Source of the DNA: Amycolatopsis australiensis
GTDB lineage: Bacteria > Actinomycetota > Actinomycetes > Mycobacteriales > Pseudonocardiaceae
Length of the DNA: 64,000 bases
Reading direction: 5' to 3'
Assembly (NCBI RefSeq): GCF_900119165.1
Contig: NZ_FPJG01000006.1
Span: 1,612,001-1,676,000, forward strand
The notes under the pieces were generated by a model. That model was not told where the DNA came from. It did not search any database and saw nothing but the letters and a program-made list of their open reading frames with translations. The position numbers and the translations under genes are program-made. Positions 42,959 to 52,342 of this stretch are shown here, piece by piece. Each line of letters starts with the position of its first letter. The stretch's first letter is position 1.

Positions 42959-43597
42959 CTAGATGCGGTCGGCCAATTCCCCCAATCGGGCCTCTACCGG
43001 AACGTGACGATGGCCGATTCCGCTGGCCGGGTCGAATGAAAGGCTGAAACTGCTCACCGGACGTGATTTCACGAGGAAGGTCATCGTCCCGGCCGCGGCT
43101 TCGGGGATGCGGTGGAATTCGTCGGCCAGCATGGTGGCGCAGGCCCCGGCCTGGCACAGCGTCCGGCGGCGCAGGCGCGCGGACGCGATCAGCCCGGTGC
43201 CGGCGTCGATCGTCGTCTCGTACCTTTCGTGCAGGTAGTCACCGCGGAGAATGGTGGTGCAGAAGTGGTACCTGTGGTTGTGCACGGAATCGGCGTACCC
43301 CTCCCGCCAGTCCTCCTGCGCCTTGTATTCGTGCAGCCAGAAGGAAAACGGGTCGGACGGCGAATCCAGCAGGCACCAGGCGAAGTGCGTGGTCGTTTCA
43401 CGGGACGACCGAAGCACCTTCGCCGCCTGCGCGGACGAAAGCGCGCGCAGCCGGCTTCTCAGCTCGTCGCGCAGGCCGGGCTGCGCGGCCCACGGCCGGA
43501 ACCAGCCGTCGACCGCGCGCCAGTCCGCGGCGAGCGGGAATCCGGCCGTGCGCAGGCGTGTGGCCAGTTCGGAAAGCGGGGACAGGCGGGTGAGCAA
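42959..43597 (-). CDS. Unknown protein with possible cupin-like HNH motif
   Basis: A 212-aa protein I do not recognise. The N-terminal 75 residues are helical. From about 95 on it is beta-rich with SVHNHRYHFCTTILRGDYLH and later ADEFHRI, a pattern of His residues like a cupin metal site. The TTG start is supported by GGGAG upstream. It follows the 334-aa membrane protein gene with a two-base gap, so the two are co-translated. An iron-dependent oxygenase-like role is a guess. Confidence 0.6.
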   Translation of the reverse strand: MLTRLSPLSELATRLRTAGFPLAADWRAVDGWFRPWAAQPGLRDELRSRLRALSSAQAAKVLRSSRETTTHFAWCLLDSPSDPFSFWLHEYKAQEDWREGYADSVHNHRYHFCTTILRGDYLHERYETTIDAGTGLIASARLRRRTLCQAGACATMLADEFHRIPEAAAGTMTFLVKSRPVSSFSLSFDPASGIGHRHVPVEARLGELADRI

Positions 43598-43599
43598 GG

Positions 43600-44604
43600 T
43601 CAGCTCCCTAGCTCGGCGACTTCGGAGAACTCCGCGCGGAAGGCGTGGAACTTGCCCTCCAGCTCGCGGAACTGCTCCTCGGACAAGGGGGATCCGGTGA
43701 TCTTTTCGAACAGCGCCAGGAAATCCGTCCGCGTCGTCGCGGACGTGATGCGGAAGTGGCGGCCGGTCCGGGACTGCGAGACGCGCACGAACTCGGCGCG
43801 CTCCATGTTGTAGAGGAAGGAACCCTCGGTGAACCGCAGGGACCGCGGGTACAGCTTCGTGGCGCCGCGGACGTCGCTGTAGAGCGACACCCACACGCTG
43901 TCGTCGAACATTTCGAGCCGGTCCAGCGGCGGGTCGGCGACCACGGTGATGTCGACCGACGCGCAGCGGCTGCGCGCCAGGAAGAGGCCGACGAGACCGA
44001 TCCGGATCTCTTCGTGGAGCCGGGTCTGGATCTGCTCGTAGTCGACGTCGCCGGCCTCGCGGCGCAACAGGTAGCGGGCGCGCCCGCTGATCGAGTTGGC
44101 GTCGCGCGGGTCGGCGATGACGGCCCGAAGTTCTCGTTCGGTGCGGGAAAGCAGCAGGCGGGCGGCCGCGTGCCGCCCGGAGAAGCCGCGGAAGAAGTAC
44201 TGGCGGGTCGCGTTGAGGTCGGCCATCAGCGCGCGGTTGAACGCGGGGTCGGGATCGGTGGTCGCCTCGAACACGTCGGTGGGGAAGAACTCCTTGTTCA
44301 GCGCGCGGTATTCGGCGCTCAGGTCCTCCAGCGCGCGCCTGCTTTCCTCGATCACCGGTGTCACCAGTGCCCGCTGCGAAGCGCTGGCGGTGATCAACGT
44401 CGTGCCGAACCCGACGATGGCCGAGATCAGCGTGCCGGTGCCGAGCGACGTCACCAGGTTCTTCCCGGTGCCGGGATCCATCAGGCCGGCGATCCACAGG
44501 CTGAGACCGGCGACCACGACGAGCACCGTGAGCAGCAGGCTCGTCCTCGTCCAGAAGATCTCCTGCAGTGGGGTACGGCGGAGGCGCCCGCCTTCCGCGG
44601 CCAC
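43600..44604 (-). CDS. Unknown membrane-anchored protein
   Basis: A 334-aa protein with two membrane helices in the first 75 residues (TSLLLTVLVVVAGLSLWIAG and SLGTGTLISAIVGFGTTLI). A long cytoplasmic part of about 260 residues follows, with Arg-rich RQYFFRGFSGRHAAARLLL and a beta-rich end. No family recognised. GTG 44604 is chosen over GTG 44613, because GGAGG overlaps the latter and sits eight bases before the former. It is operonic with the cupin-like gene, which suggests a membrane sensor or effector pair. Confidence 0.7.
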   Translation of the reverse strand: MAAEGGRLRRTPLQEIFWTRTSLLLTVLVVVAGLSLWIAGLMDPGTGKNLVTSLGTGTLISAIVGFGTTLITASASQRALVTPVIEESRRALEDLSAEYRALNKEFFPTDVFEATTDPDPAFNRALMADLNATRQYFFRGFSGRHAAARLLLSRTERELRAVIADPRDANSISGRARYLLRREAGDVDYEQIQTRLHEEIRIGLVGLFLARSRCASVDITVVADPPLDRLEMFDDSVWVSLYSDVRGATKLYPRSLRFTEGSFLYNMERAEFVRVSQSRTGRHFRITSATTRTDFLALFEKITGSPLSEEQFRELEGKFHAFRAEFSEVAELGS

Positions 44605-44768
44605 GTGCTTCACCTCCCTCGAGCCACCCGAACGGACGAATGCGCAAAGTGTCTGTTCGAGCGCGGGGAGTCACTTTACGCGCCTGGCGGAGCGCGCGAA
44701 ATAAGAAGTTCGGGGGACAACGCTGACGGACGGACGTCACTCTCGGCAATAATTAACCAGGTTGCCCA

Positions 44769-44791
44769 GTTTTCCGAAAACGGCGGAAAAC
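44769..44791 (-). terminator. Possible hairpin terminator of MBOAT operon
   Basis: GTTTTCCG (44769-44776) pairs with CGGAAAAC (44784-44791) just past the stop of the transglutaminase-like gene. The stem is only eight bp with a 7-base loop. It is the last recognisable signal of the operon that begins with the MBOAT gene. Confidence 0.4.
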
Positions 44792-44796
44792 CATGG

Positions 44797-45378
44797 TCAA
44801 AGTGTGCCGGGCAGGCCCCTTTCGTACCAGCCGGGGCCCGGTTCGGCGGCCATCAGGAAATCGACGACGACCGGTGCCGGGGCCGGGTGGATCTCGGGGT
44901 GATCGCGTTCGCCGCGTGCGAAGTCCACGGGCCAGGCCAGTTTTTCCTCGTCGAGCGAAAACTCGCCGCGCGCGCCCGTGCGATTGCCGCGGGCGTCGAG
45001 GCGTGCCCACTTGCCGCGCAGGTGCACGGCATTCAGCCCGTGCAGCGCGGACAGTTCCTGGTAGCAGAACCCGGCCGGAATCCCTTGTGCGCGCAGCAAA
45101 GCGGCGAGCAAGTGGGCCTTCGCGTGGCAGATCCCGACGCGCTCGCGCAGGACGTCCGACGCCCGCCAGGTGACCCGCGGATCGGCGGCGTCGATGACGT
45201 GGTCGACCTCGTCGCGCACGAACCGGAACGCGGCTTCGGCGCTCTTGACCGGGTCGCCGTCCGCGGCCCGGAGCGCGCCGGCCAGCGCGCGGATCGACGG
45301 GTGCCCGTGGTCGACGACGGCATCGGCGGCGAGGTAGTCGCTCAGCCGATCGGAGGTGGGAACCGGAACGGGCCTCAT
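44797..45378 (-). CDS. Transglutaminase-like protein
   Basis: A 193-aa protein with a papain-like transglutaminase core. The putative triad is Cys in VGICHAKAHLLAALL (near 98), His in LNAVHLRGKW (near 133) and Asp in ARLDARGN (near 142). These proteins act as peptidases or cross-linkers. No signal peptide is seen, so it is cytosolic. ATG 45378 is the likely start. It lies 73 bp after the histidine phosphatase gene, probably in the same operon. Confidence 0.83.
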   Translation of the reverse strand: MRPVPVPTSDRLSDYLAADAVVDHGHPSIRALAGALRAADGDPVKSAEAAFRFVRDEVDHVIDAADPRVTWRASDVLRERVGICHAKAHLLAALLRAQGIPAGFCYQELSALHGLNAVHLRGKWARLDARGNRTGARGEFSLDEEKLAWPVDFARGERDHPEIHPAPAPVVVDFLMAAEPGPGWYERGLPGTL

Positions 45379-45451
45379 CCGGCCATCCTGACAGCTGCGG
45401 CCATTCGGGCGAGAGCATTTTCGCCTGGCGGCCACGCTCCGCGTTCCCCGA

Positions 45452-46057
45452 TTACGGAAGGTAAAACTCGGGCGAGAAGCCCGTCCAGCGCAGTGCCGCC
45501 GGCAGGTGCCCGACGTCGTTGTAGGTCAGCAGCGCGGCCGGGCGCCCCGGCGAGTAGCGGATCACGGTGAGCGCCGCGTGCGCGTGGTCGAGGGCGAGCC
45601 ACCGCCACGGCGGCGCGTCCTGCGAGGCGCGCACGAGCCAGGCGGCGACGGAGGTGTGCGTGACGAGCACCTCGTACCGCGGCTCGGTGCCGGGCACGGG
45701 CCCGGTGAACCGCCGTTCGGCTTCGGCGGCGAGTTCTTCGTCCGCGGGCGGCAGCTGCCGGGCGAAGGCGTGCACCAGGTCGCCGGACGTCTCGGGCAGC
45801 TCTTCGCGCATCGGCGTGTAGGGGACGAAGTCGTCAGCCGCTTTGTCGACATAGACGGGAACGCCGGGCAACTGAGTCGCGACGAGTGCGGCGGTCTGCG
45901 CGGCGCGCGGGAGCGGACCGTGGTGGACCGCGGTGACGGGAACTTCGCGGAGCCGTCGGCCGAGCAGGAAGGCCTGCCGGCGGCCGGCTTCGGTGAGATC
46001 GCCGGCCGGCGTGGCTTCGCCGTGGCGGGTGAGGAAGAGGTACCGCGTCGCGAGCAT
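45452..46057 (-). CDS. Histidine phosphatase-family protein
   Basis: A 201-aa phosphoglycerate-mutase-like phosphatase. The catalytic loop FLTRHGEATPAG is at residues 8-19, and the second His is in VTHTSVAAW near 134. Short length and the truncated mid region fit small SixA/PhoE-type phosphatases. Substrate unknown. It starts three bases after the 120-aa gene, in the MBOAT operon. Confidence 0.85.
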   Translation of the reverse strand: MLATRYLFLTRHGEATPAGDLTEAGRRQAFLLGRRLREVPVTAVHHGPLPRAAQTAALVATQLPGVPVYVDKAADDFVPYTPMREELPETSGDLVHAFARQLPPADEELAAEAERRFTGPVPGTEPRYEVLVTHTSVAAWLVRASQDAPPWRWLALDHAHAALTVIRYSPGRPAALLTYNDVGHLPAALRWTGFSPEFYLP

Positions 46058-46060
46058 TCG

Positions 46061-46423
46061 TCAGCCGACGGGGATGAGCGCGCCCTCGGGACCGTGGCTG
46101 GGCACGAACTGCGCGACCAGCCGCACCGGCGCGGGATGCGGCGGCAGGACGGTCGAGGCGAACGGCGTGATCGCGTAGTCGCTGCCGCTGTTGGTGTGCA
46201 GGTGGACGCTGACGTGCACGTTCCGGTCGGCGGGGATTTCGAAGCTCACGGAACCCCAGGAGACGACGTATTGACGTCCGTCGATGCTCGCGATCGGCGC
46301 GTAGGCGCGGACCGTGTGGCCGAGGTGGGGGATCTCCACGGTGAGCAGCCTGCGGGGGCCGGTGTGGGCGTCGACGTACGGGATCACGCCCGGCGTGCTG
46401 GCCAGGTCGGTTGGGCCGGTCAT
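46061..46423 (-). CDS. Unknown 120-aa protein in MBOAT operon
   Basis: A 120-aa protein with no membrane segment or recognised domain. It looks beta-rich, with alternating hydrophobic residues (RLLTVEIPHLGHTVRAYAPI, RNVHVSVHLHTNSGSDYAI). GAGGAG precedes the ATG. It starts eight bases after the MBOAT stop and ends three bases before the phosphatase start. Tight spacing on both sides suggests a function tied to the acyltransferase; none can be named. Confidence 0.7.
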   Translation of the reverse strand: MTGPTDLASTPGVIPYVDAHTGPRRLLTVEIPHLGHTVRAYAPIASIDGRQYVVSWGSVSFEIPADRNVHVSVHLHTNSGSDYAITPFASTVLPPHPAPVRLVAQFVPSHGPEGALIPVG

Positions 46424-46431
46424 CGGGCTCC

Positions 46432-47865
46432 TCAGAACTGGTAGTACAGGAACGGGCTGAACGTTCCCGTCGCGATCAGGATCGCCGCGTACACCAGGCC
46501 CACCGTCATCACGCCGATGCGCAACGCCGTTGCCGGGCGGCTGCGGGACGACTCCAGCAGCGGGCCCGTCACCGGGTGGGCCGGGAGCAGGAACACCGCT
46601 GCCGCCGCCAGGAGCAGGACCAGGCGCTGGTTCGTGAATGCCTGCTCCACTCCCGTGCCCAGGCCCGCGAAGTCCGGGATCAGCATGTGGCCGATCATCG
46701 ACAGCGCGTGCGGCAGGTCCGCCGAGCGGAAGAACACCCAGCCGAACACCACCAGCAGCATCGTCAACGCCCGGCGTCCCACGCGTCCCCAGTGCGATGC
46801 CGGGTCCAGGTCGAAGCCGAACCGGCGCTCGATCACCAGCAGCGCTCCGTGGTAACAGCCCCACACCAGGAACGTCCACTGCGCGCCGTGCCAGAAACCC
46901 GTCAGCACGAACACGATGCACAGGTTGCGGTACGTGTGCGCCGCTCCGTTGCGGTTGCCGCCCAGTGGGATGTACACGTAGTCGCGGAACCAGCGGCTCA
47001 AGCTCATGTGCCAGCGGCGCCAGAACTCCGTGATCGTCACCGACGAGTACGGCCGCGCGAAGTTCTCCGGCAGGCGGAACCCCAGCATGCGGCCCAGGCC
47101 GATCGCCATGTCCGAATAACCCGAGAAGTCGAAGAACAGCTGCAGCGTGTAGCCGATCGCGCCGAGCCACGCCGTCGCGAACGTCATCTGGTCCGGTGGC
47201 ACCTTGAAGCACGCCTCGACCAGCGGGCTCAGCGAGTCCGCGATGATCGTCTTCTTGCACAGGCCCAGCGCGAACCGCGGGAAGCCGGCCGCGATGTCGT
47301 CGAGCCGGTGGGAACGCAGCTGCGGCAGCTGGTCGGCGATCTCGCGGTACCGCACGATCGGGCCCGCCACCAGCTGCGGGAACATCGCGATGTACGCGGC
47401 GAACGACACCGGGTTCCGCAGCGCCTGCCGCTCGCCGCGGTAGATGTCGACCACGTACGAAATGTGGTGGAACGTGTAGAACGAGATGCCGATCGGCACC
47501 ACCAGGCTCGCCACCGGCACGCTGCCGCCGAACCAGTGCGCGACCGCCGCGATCTGCTGCGTCGCGAACCCGGCGTACTTCCAGACCAGCAGCACCGCGA
47601 CGTCGAGCGTGACGACGGCGACGAGGATCTTCCGCCGCCGTCCGCCGTCGACGTCGAACGGGTTCGGCGCGAGCAGCGGCCCGGCCAGGAAGTTGACCAC
47701 CATGCAGCCGAGCAGCAGGAACACGAACGGCCCGGCGCCGATCGTGTAGAACAGCAGGCTGCCGACGGCGACGATGCCGTTTCGCCAGCTCCGCGGGCAC
47801 ACCAGCACGGCGACGAGCACCGCAGGCATGAAGTACCACAGGAACAGTGGCGAAACGAACGACAT
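46432..47865 (-). CDS. MBOAT-family membrane O-acyltransferase (AlgI/DltB-type)
   Basis: A 477-aa polytopic protein with about ten or eleven helices. It has the MBOAT signature WFRDYVYIPLGGNRNG near residue 290 and the catalytic His in TGFWHGAQWTF near 320. AlgI/DltB-type proteins move acyl groups across or onto extracellular polymers. They normally work with an SGNH-fold acyl transferase (AlgX, AlgJ, PatB), which is not encoded here. First gene of the operon down to 44797. Confidence 0.9.
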   Translation of the reverse strand: MSFVSPLFLWYFMPAVLVAVLVCPRSWRNGIVAVGSLLFYTIGAGPFVFLLLGCMVVNFLAGPLLAPNPFDVDGGRRRKILVAVVTLDVAVLLVWKYAGFATQQIAAVAHWFGGSVPVASLVVPIGISFYTFHHISYVVDIYRGERQALRNPVSFAAYIAMFPQLVAGPIVRYREIADQLPQLRSHRLDDIAAGFPRFALGLCKKTIIADSLSPLVEACFKVPPDQMTFATAWLGAIGYTLQLFFDFSGYSDMAIGLGRMLGFRLPENFARPYSSVTITEFWRRWHMSLSRWFRDYVYIPLGGNRNGAAHTYRNLCIVFVLTGFWHGAQWTFLVWGCYHGALLVIERRFGFDLDPASHWGRVGRRALTMLLVVFGWVFFRSADLPHALSMIGHMLIPDFAGLGTGVEQAFTNQRLVLLLAAAAVFLLPAHPVTGPLLESSRSRPATALRIGVMTVGLVYAAILIATGTFSPFLYYQF

Positions 47866-47918
47866 CGGGTCCCCTCGGTTTTATCCGACGGTGACCTTAA
47901 CCCGACCGGGTGGTGGTG

Positions 47919-48875
47919 TCAGACCCGCCCGGCGGCACGGCGGCGTCGCGCCACCTCCGCGAGCAGCACACCCGCCGCCACGGACGCGTTCAGCGACTCC
48001 ACGCCCGCCGCCATCGGGATCGACACCGTCGCGTCGCACGTCTCACGCACGAGGCGCGACAGCCCGCGGCCCTCCGAGCCCAGCACGATGACCAGCGGGT
48101 CGGCCGCGAGCTCGAGCTCGTCGATGTCCACCGAGCCGTCCGCGTCCAGGCCGACCAGCATCAGGCCCTCGTTCGCCCACGCCTTGAGCTGGCGGGTGAG
48201 GTTGGTCGCCACCGCGATCGGCAGCTTCGCCGCCGTGCCGGCGCTCGTGCGCCACGCCACCGCCGTCATGCCCGCGCTGCGCCGCTCGGGCAGCAGCACG
48301 CCGTGGGCGCCGAACGCGGCCGCCGAGCGGATCACCGCGCCCAGGTTCCGCGGGTCGGTGACGCCGTCGAGCGCGACGAACAGCGGGACCTCGCCCGAGT
48401 TGCGCGCCACCGCCATCAGGTCGTCCGGGTGCGCGTACTCGAACGGCGGGACCTGCAGGCCCAGGCCCTGGTGCACGGCCCGGTTCGTCTTGCGGTCCAG
48501 CTCCTCGCGCGGGATCTCCAGGATGGAGATGCCCTTGTCGCCGGCCAGCCGGACGGCGTCGTTCACCCGGTCGTCGATCTCGATGTTCAGCGCGACGTAC
48601 AGGGCCGTCGCCGGGACGTTCGCGCGCAGCGCCTCCACCACCGGGTTGCGCCCGGCGATCAGCTCCGGCTTGTCGGCCTTCTTCTGCCGCGCCTGATCGC
48701 GCTTCGTCGCCGCATTGGCCGCCCGGTAGGCCTTGTGCCCGGGGCGGTCCTCCGCTTTCGGGGTCGGGCCCTTGCCTTCGAGGGCCTTGCGGCGCTGACC
48801 GCCCGAGCCGACGACGGCGCCCTTCTTCGTGCCCGCCTTGCGGATCGCGCCCTGGCGCCGCGAATTGCCTGCCAT
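47919..48875 (-). CDS. rlmB: 23S rRNA (guanosine-2'-O)-methyltransferase
   Basis: A 318-aa SPOUT methyltransferase of the TrmH/RlmB group. A basic N-terminal extension (about 1-70) precedes the L30e-like RNA-binding domain ([13 protein letters not shown]). SPOUT motifs are [25 protein letters not shown] and the knot motif [19 protein letters not shown]. It probably methylates the ribosomal P-site loop (G2251 in E. coli). It follows cysS by 28 bp, the same pair as M. tuberculosis Rv3580c-Rv3579c. Confidence 0.9.
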   Translation of the reverse strand: MAGNSRRQGAIRKAGTKKGAVVGSGGQRRKALEGKGPTPKAEDRPGHKAYRAANAATKRDQARQKKADKPELIAGRNPVVEALRANVPATALYVALNIEIDDRVNDAVRLAGDKGISILEIPREELDRKTNRAVHQGLGLQVPPFEYAHPDDLMAVARNSGEVPLFVALDGVTDPRNLGAVIRSAAAFGAHGVLLPERRSAGMTAVAWRTSAGTAAKLPIAVATNLTRQLKAWANEGLMLVGLDADGSVDIDELELAADPLVIVLGSEGRGLSRLVRETCDATVSIPMAAGVESLNASVAAGVLLAEVARRRRAAGRV

Positions 48876-48903
48876 CGTGAAAGTTCCTTGCGTAGAAAGC
48901 GGT

Positions 48904-50292
48904 TCAGTCGGACTTCACAGTCCACTGCGGACCGTTGGGGGTGTCCTCCACCACGATGCCCGCCTGCTGGAGGCGGTCCCGGGCGGCGTCCGCGCGGGCG
49001 AAGTCCTTCTCGGCCCTGGCCTGCTGGCGCTCGGCCAGCAGCCCTTCGACGAGCCGGGACAGCGCCTCCTTGGTGGGCGTGTCGGAACCGCCCGCCGCCG
49101 ACCAGCGCGCGGACAGCGGGTCGAGGCCGAGCACGTCGGTCATCGCGCGGACGGCCGCGGCGAATTCGAGTGCCTTGGAGGTGTCGCCCGCGTCGAGGGC
49201 GGCGTTACCGTCCCGCACCGTGTTGTGGACCACGGCGAACGCCTGCGGGGTGGCCAGGTCGTCGTCGAGCGCCTTGACGAACTCCGCGGGCAGCGAACCG
49301 ATCGTGACCTCGCCGCTGCCGGCGGCCCGGCGCAGGAACGTCTCGATCCGCCGGTAGCCCTGCGCGGCCTCGGAGACCGCGCCGTCGGAGTACTCGATGA
49401 CCGAGCGGTAGTGCGGCTGGACCAGGTAGTACCGCAGTTCCGGCGCCCGGTAGCGCTCCAGCATCGCCGGGATCGACACGGTGTTGCCGAGCGATTTCGA
49501 CATCTTCTCGCCGGACATGGTCACCCACGCGTTGTGCAGCCAGAACCGCGCGAAGGCGTCGCCGGCCGCGTTCGACTGGGCGCGCTCGTTCTCGTGGTGC
49601 GGGAAGGCCAGGTCGATGCCGCCGCCGTGGATGTCGAACTCCGCGCCGAGGTAGGCCGTCGCCATCGCCGAGCACTCCAGGTGCCAGCCCGGCCGGCCGC
49701 GGCCCCACGGGGTCGGCCACGACGGCTCGCCCGGCTTCGCGCTCTTCCACATGGTGAAGTCACGCGGGTCGCGCTTGCCGCGGGTCGGTGTCTCGCCCTG
49801 CTGGACGTCCTCGAGAACCCGGCCGGACAGCTGGCCGTAGTCGTCGAACGACTTGACCGAGAAGTAGACGTCGCCGTCCGCGACGTAGCCGTGGCCACTG
49901 TCGATGAGGCGTTCCATCAGCTCGACCATCTGGGTGATGTGGCCGGTCGCGCGCGGGTTGATCGACGGCGGCAGGCAGCCCAGCTGCTCGTACGCGGCCT
50001 CGAAGGCGCGCTCGTGCGTCGCGCCCCACTCCCACCAGGGGCGGCCCGCTTCGGCGGCCTTGGTGAGGATCTTGTCGTCGATGTCGGTGACGTTGCGGAC
50101 CAGCAGCACGTCCAGTCCACTGTGGACGAGCCAGCGGCGCAGGACGTCGTAGTTCACGACGCCGCGGACGTGCCCGATGTGCGGCAAGCCCTGCACGGTG
50201 GCACCGCACACGTAGATCGACGCCGTTCCGCTACGGACGGGGTGGAACTCCCGTACGCTCCGGGTCGCTGTGTCGAAAAGGTGAAGGGCCAC
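48904..50292 (-). CDS. cysS: Cysteinyl-tRNA synthetase
   Basis: A 462-aa class I synthetase. The HIGH box is PHIGHVRG near residue 38, and KMSKS appears intact as EKMSKSLGN near 262. Zinc ligands include Cys in YVCGATV, Cys in HLECSAMA and a His in PHHENE. The GTG start gives [15 protein letters not shown], the usual actinobacterial N-terminus. An isoleucine-rich class-I anticodon helix bundle completes it. Not to be confused with the mycothiol ligase MshC, which has a different N-terminus. Confidence 0.93.
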   Translation of the reverse strand: MALHLFDTATRSVREFHPVRSGTASIYVCGATVQGLPHIGHVRGVVNYDVLRRWLVHSGLDVLLVRNVTDIDDKILTKAAEAGRPWWEWGATHERAFEAAYEQLGCLPPSINPRATGHITQMVELMERLIDSGHGYVADGDVYFSVKSFDDYGQLSGRVLEDVQQGETPTRGKRDPRDFTMWKSAKPGEPSWPTPWGRGRPGWHLECSAMATAYLGAEFDIHGGGIDLAFPHHENERAQSNAAGDAFARFWLHNAWVTMSGEKMSKSLGNTVSIPAMLERYRAPELRYYLVQPHYRSVIEYSDGAVSEAAQGYRRIETFLRRAAGSGEVTIGSLPAEFVKALDDDLATPQAFAVVHNTVRDGNAALDAGDTSKALEFAAAVRAMTDVLGLDPLSARWSAAGGSDTPTKEALSRLVEGLLAERQQARAEKDFARADAARDRLQQAGIVVEDTPNGPQWTVKSD

Positions 50293-50335
50293 CCTCAAAG
50301 GGTACGGGGTCGGGCGTGAGCGACGTCTCTGGCCC

Positions 50336-51022
50336 TCAGGCCACGCCGAAGCCGCGCAGCGCCGTGAGCAGGGCGTCCGGCCGGTCGGCCGTGGGCAGCG
50401 GGTCCACCAGCGCGAACTCGCAGCCCAGCGCACGGGCGCCGCCGTCGGCCTCCTCGCTGTCGCCGACCATCAGCGTCTCGGTCGCCGGGACGCCGAGGGC
50501 CTGGACCGCCTTGCGGAAGATCTCCAGCTCCGGCTTGACCGCGCCGACCTCGAAGGACAGCACGAACTCGTCGACGTAGGCGTCCCACCCGCGCGCGGTG
50601 AAGGCCGGCCGGATGTCGAAGGCGATGTTGCTCAGGACACCCACCTTGAGCCCCCGCTCGGCGGCGGCCTTCAGCGCGGCCTCGGTGTCCGGGTACGGCG
50701 TCCACTGGCTGGGATCGATCAGCCGGTCGTACAGCGCTTCGGCCTGCTCCGGCCGTGGCACGCCGGACTTCTTCAGCACCTCGAGGTAGACCTTGCGGTG
50801 CAGCACGGGGTCGCGGTCGCGGTGCTGCCACGCGTGCAGGTGCTCGGCGTCGAGCTCCACGACCTGCCCGACCGGGGCGGTCATCCGGCGCATCAGCTCG
50901 GCCTGCGCCTCGATGTCGAGCGGCGAGCCGGAGTGGTCGGTCAGCTCGGCGAGCCAGGACTCGTCCTGCTCGAGCCGGAAAAGCGTGCCGGAGAAGTCGA
51001 ACAACACCGCCCTGATCGTCAT
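50336..51022 (-). CDS. HAD-family hydrolase with altered motif I
   Basis: A 228-aa haloacid-dehalogenase-like protein. Motif I is FDFSGTL at about residues 8-14, with Ser where phosphatases have the general acid/base Asp (DxDGT). Motif II is LSNIAFD near 113, the Lys is in [11 protein letters not shown] and the acidic motif is VGDSEEAD. It is a HAD-IA type (C1 cap). The D-to-S change argues against simple phosphomonoesterase activity. The gene lies 43 bp beyond cysS in the same direction. Confidence 0.85.
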   Translation of the reverse strand: MTIRAVLFDFSGTLFRLEQDESWLAELTDHSGSPLDIEAQAELMRRMTAPVGQVVELDAEHLHAWQHRDRDPVLHRKVYLEVLKKSGVPRPEQAEALYDRLIDPSQWTPYPDTEAALKAAAERGLKVGVLSNIAFDIRPAFTARGWDAYVDEFVLSFEVGAVKPELEIFRKAVQALGVPATETLMVGDSEEADGGARALGCEFALVDPLPTADRPDALLTALRGFGVA

Positions 51023-51043
51023 GGTTTCAGCCTATCGGGACGG

Positions 51044-51439
51044 TCAGGCCGAATGCCCTGTGACGTGTTCGGGCACGACGCGCACGAGCACGCGCACGAC
51101 CTCCGGCGGCTCGGGCGGGAAGTCCTCGCCGACGTACTTGCGGGACAGCTCGTCGATCAGCTCCCGTCCGCCTTCGACGCTGATCTCGGCGCGGCCGCGG
51201 ATCTCGACGTAGTTCTCGGGGTCGGCCATGTCGAAGACCGAGACGGACACACGCGGGTCGCGCCGGAGGTTCCGTTCCTTCCGGCGGCCCTGGACGGTGG
51301 CGAAGACGACGGTGTCGCCGTCGCGACGCGCCCAGACGACGGAGCTCTGCGGCGAGCCGTCGGCGTTGGTGGTGGCGACGACCGGGAAGTTCTTGCCGTC
51401 GAGGAGGGCCTTGGTTGCGTCGTTGAATGTCACGCTCAT
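51044..51439 (-). CDS. PPOX-class F420-dependent enzyme (copy 1)
   Basis: A 131-aa split-barrel flavin/F420 protein of the pyridoxamine 5'-phosphate oxidase-like fold (FPVVATTNADGSPQSSVVWA, RNLRRDPRVSVSVFD, YVEIRGRAEI). Such proteins reduce substrates with F420H2. An adjacent paralogue of identical length lies 11 bp upstream on the same strand, so the pair arose by duplication and is probably one transcript. Confidence 0.85.
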   Translation of the reverse strand: MSVTFNDATKALLDGKNFPVVATTNADGSPQSSVVWARRDGDTVVFATVQGRRKERNLRRDPRVSVSVFDMADPENYVEIRGRAEISVEGGRELIDELSRKYVGEDFPPEPPEVVRVLVRVVPEHVTGHSA

Positions 51440-51450
51440 GGTCGCCGACC

Positions 51451-51846
51451 CTATTTCACGTTGCCGGCGATCTTCTCGACTTTCAGCCGCACGACGACGC
51501 GTTCGACGTCCGGCCCTTCCGGCGGCGGGTCCTGGGCGAGGTACTTGTGGCTCAGGATCTTGGGCAGCGTCTTGCCGGGGTCGGGCGTGATGATGGCGGT
51601 GCCGCGCAGCTGGGTGTGGCGGTACGGGTCGCTCGCGTCGGTGATCGAGACGCTGAGCCGCGGGTCGCGGCGCAGGTTCCGCACCTTCCGGCGGTCCTCG
51701 GTGGCGCTGAAGACGAGGTCGCCGTCGTCGAGGCCGATCCAGACGACGGAGGTCTGCGGCCCGCCATCGGGATCGAGGGTGGCGACGGTGGCGAAGTTCT
51801 TCCCGTCGATGAGTGCGCGGACGCCGGCCGAGAGAGTGAGGGACAT
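51451..51846 (-). CDS. PPOX-class F420-dependent enzyme (copy 2)
   Basis: A 131-aa paralogue of the next gene (FATVATLDPDGGPQTSVVWI, RNLRRDPRLSVSITD, QLRGTAIITPD). The two share the RRDPR(V/L)SVS core and the SVVWxG/ARxD region but differ elsewhere, so cofactor binding is shared and substrates may differ. It lies 28 bp from the ispF stop and looks like an insertion into the ispD-ispF-cysS order. Confidence 0.85.
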   Translation of the reverse strand: MSLTLSAGVRALIDGKNFATVATLDPDGGPQTSVVWIGLDDGDLVFSATEDRRKVRNLRRDPRLSVSITDASDPYRHTQLRGTAIITPDPGKTLPKILSHKYLAQDPPPEGPDVERVVVRLKVEKIAGNVK

Positions 51847-51874
51847 ATCACGCCGAACCGGCGGCGGCGGGCGC

Positions 51875-52342
51875 CTATTCCGCGGCGAGGAGCAGGGCCG
51901 TCGCGAAGGCGGCGATGCCTTCGCCGCGGCCGGTGAGGCCGAGGCCGTCGGACGTGGTGCCGGACACGCTGACCGGGCCGCCCACGGCGTCCGACAGCAC
52001 CTTCTGTGCCTCTTCGCGGCGCTTTCCCACGCGGGGCGCGTTGCCCACGATCTGGACCGTCGCGTTCGCCACCCGCCAGCCCGCCGCCTCGATCAGGCCC
52101 CTGACCTCGGCCAGCATGTCCACTCCGTGGGCGCCGTCCATCCGGGGGTCGCCGGTGCCGAACACCGCGCCGAGGTCGCCCAGGCCCGCCGCCGACAGCA
52201 GGGCGTCGCACAGGGCGTGCGATGCCACGTCGCCGTCCGAGTGGCCCGCGCAGCCGTCCACGCCTTCCCACCGCAGGCCCGCCATCCAGCACTCACGACC
52301 CGGCTCGACCGGGTGGACGTCGACCCCGTTGCCGATCCTCAC
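51875..52342 (-). CDS. ispF: 2-C-methyl-D-erythritol 2,4-cyclodiphosphate synthase
   Basis: A 155-aa trimeric MEP-pathway enzyme that cyclises CDP-ME 2-phosphate. Zinc ligands are in GVDVHP (Asp, His near 9-11) and GHSDGDV (His near 34); [13 protein letters not shown] near the C-terminus is the CMP-binding region. GTG start overlaps ispD stop by four bases (GTGA). Signature residues are complete, in contrast to the degenerate ispD before it. Confidence 0.93.
   Translation of the reverse strand: MRIGNGVDVHPVEPGRECWMAGLRWEGVDGCAGHSDGDVASHALCDALLSAAGLGDLGAVFGTGDPRMDGAHGVDMLAEVRGLIEAAGWRVANATVQIVGNAPRVGKRREEAQKVLSDAVGGPVSVSGTTSDGLGLTGRGEGIAAFATALLLAAE

Noticed and set aside
51044..51846. Tandem PPOX pair as a novel system
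   Set aside because: Simple duplication of a very common F420-binding family; no linked genes that suggest a shared pathway.
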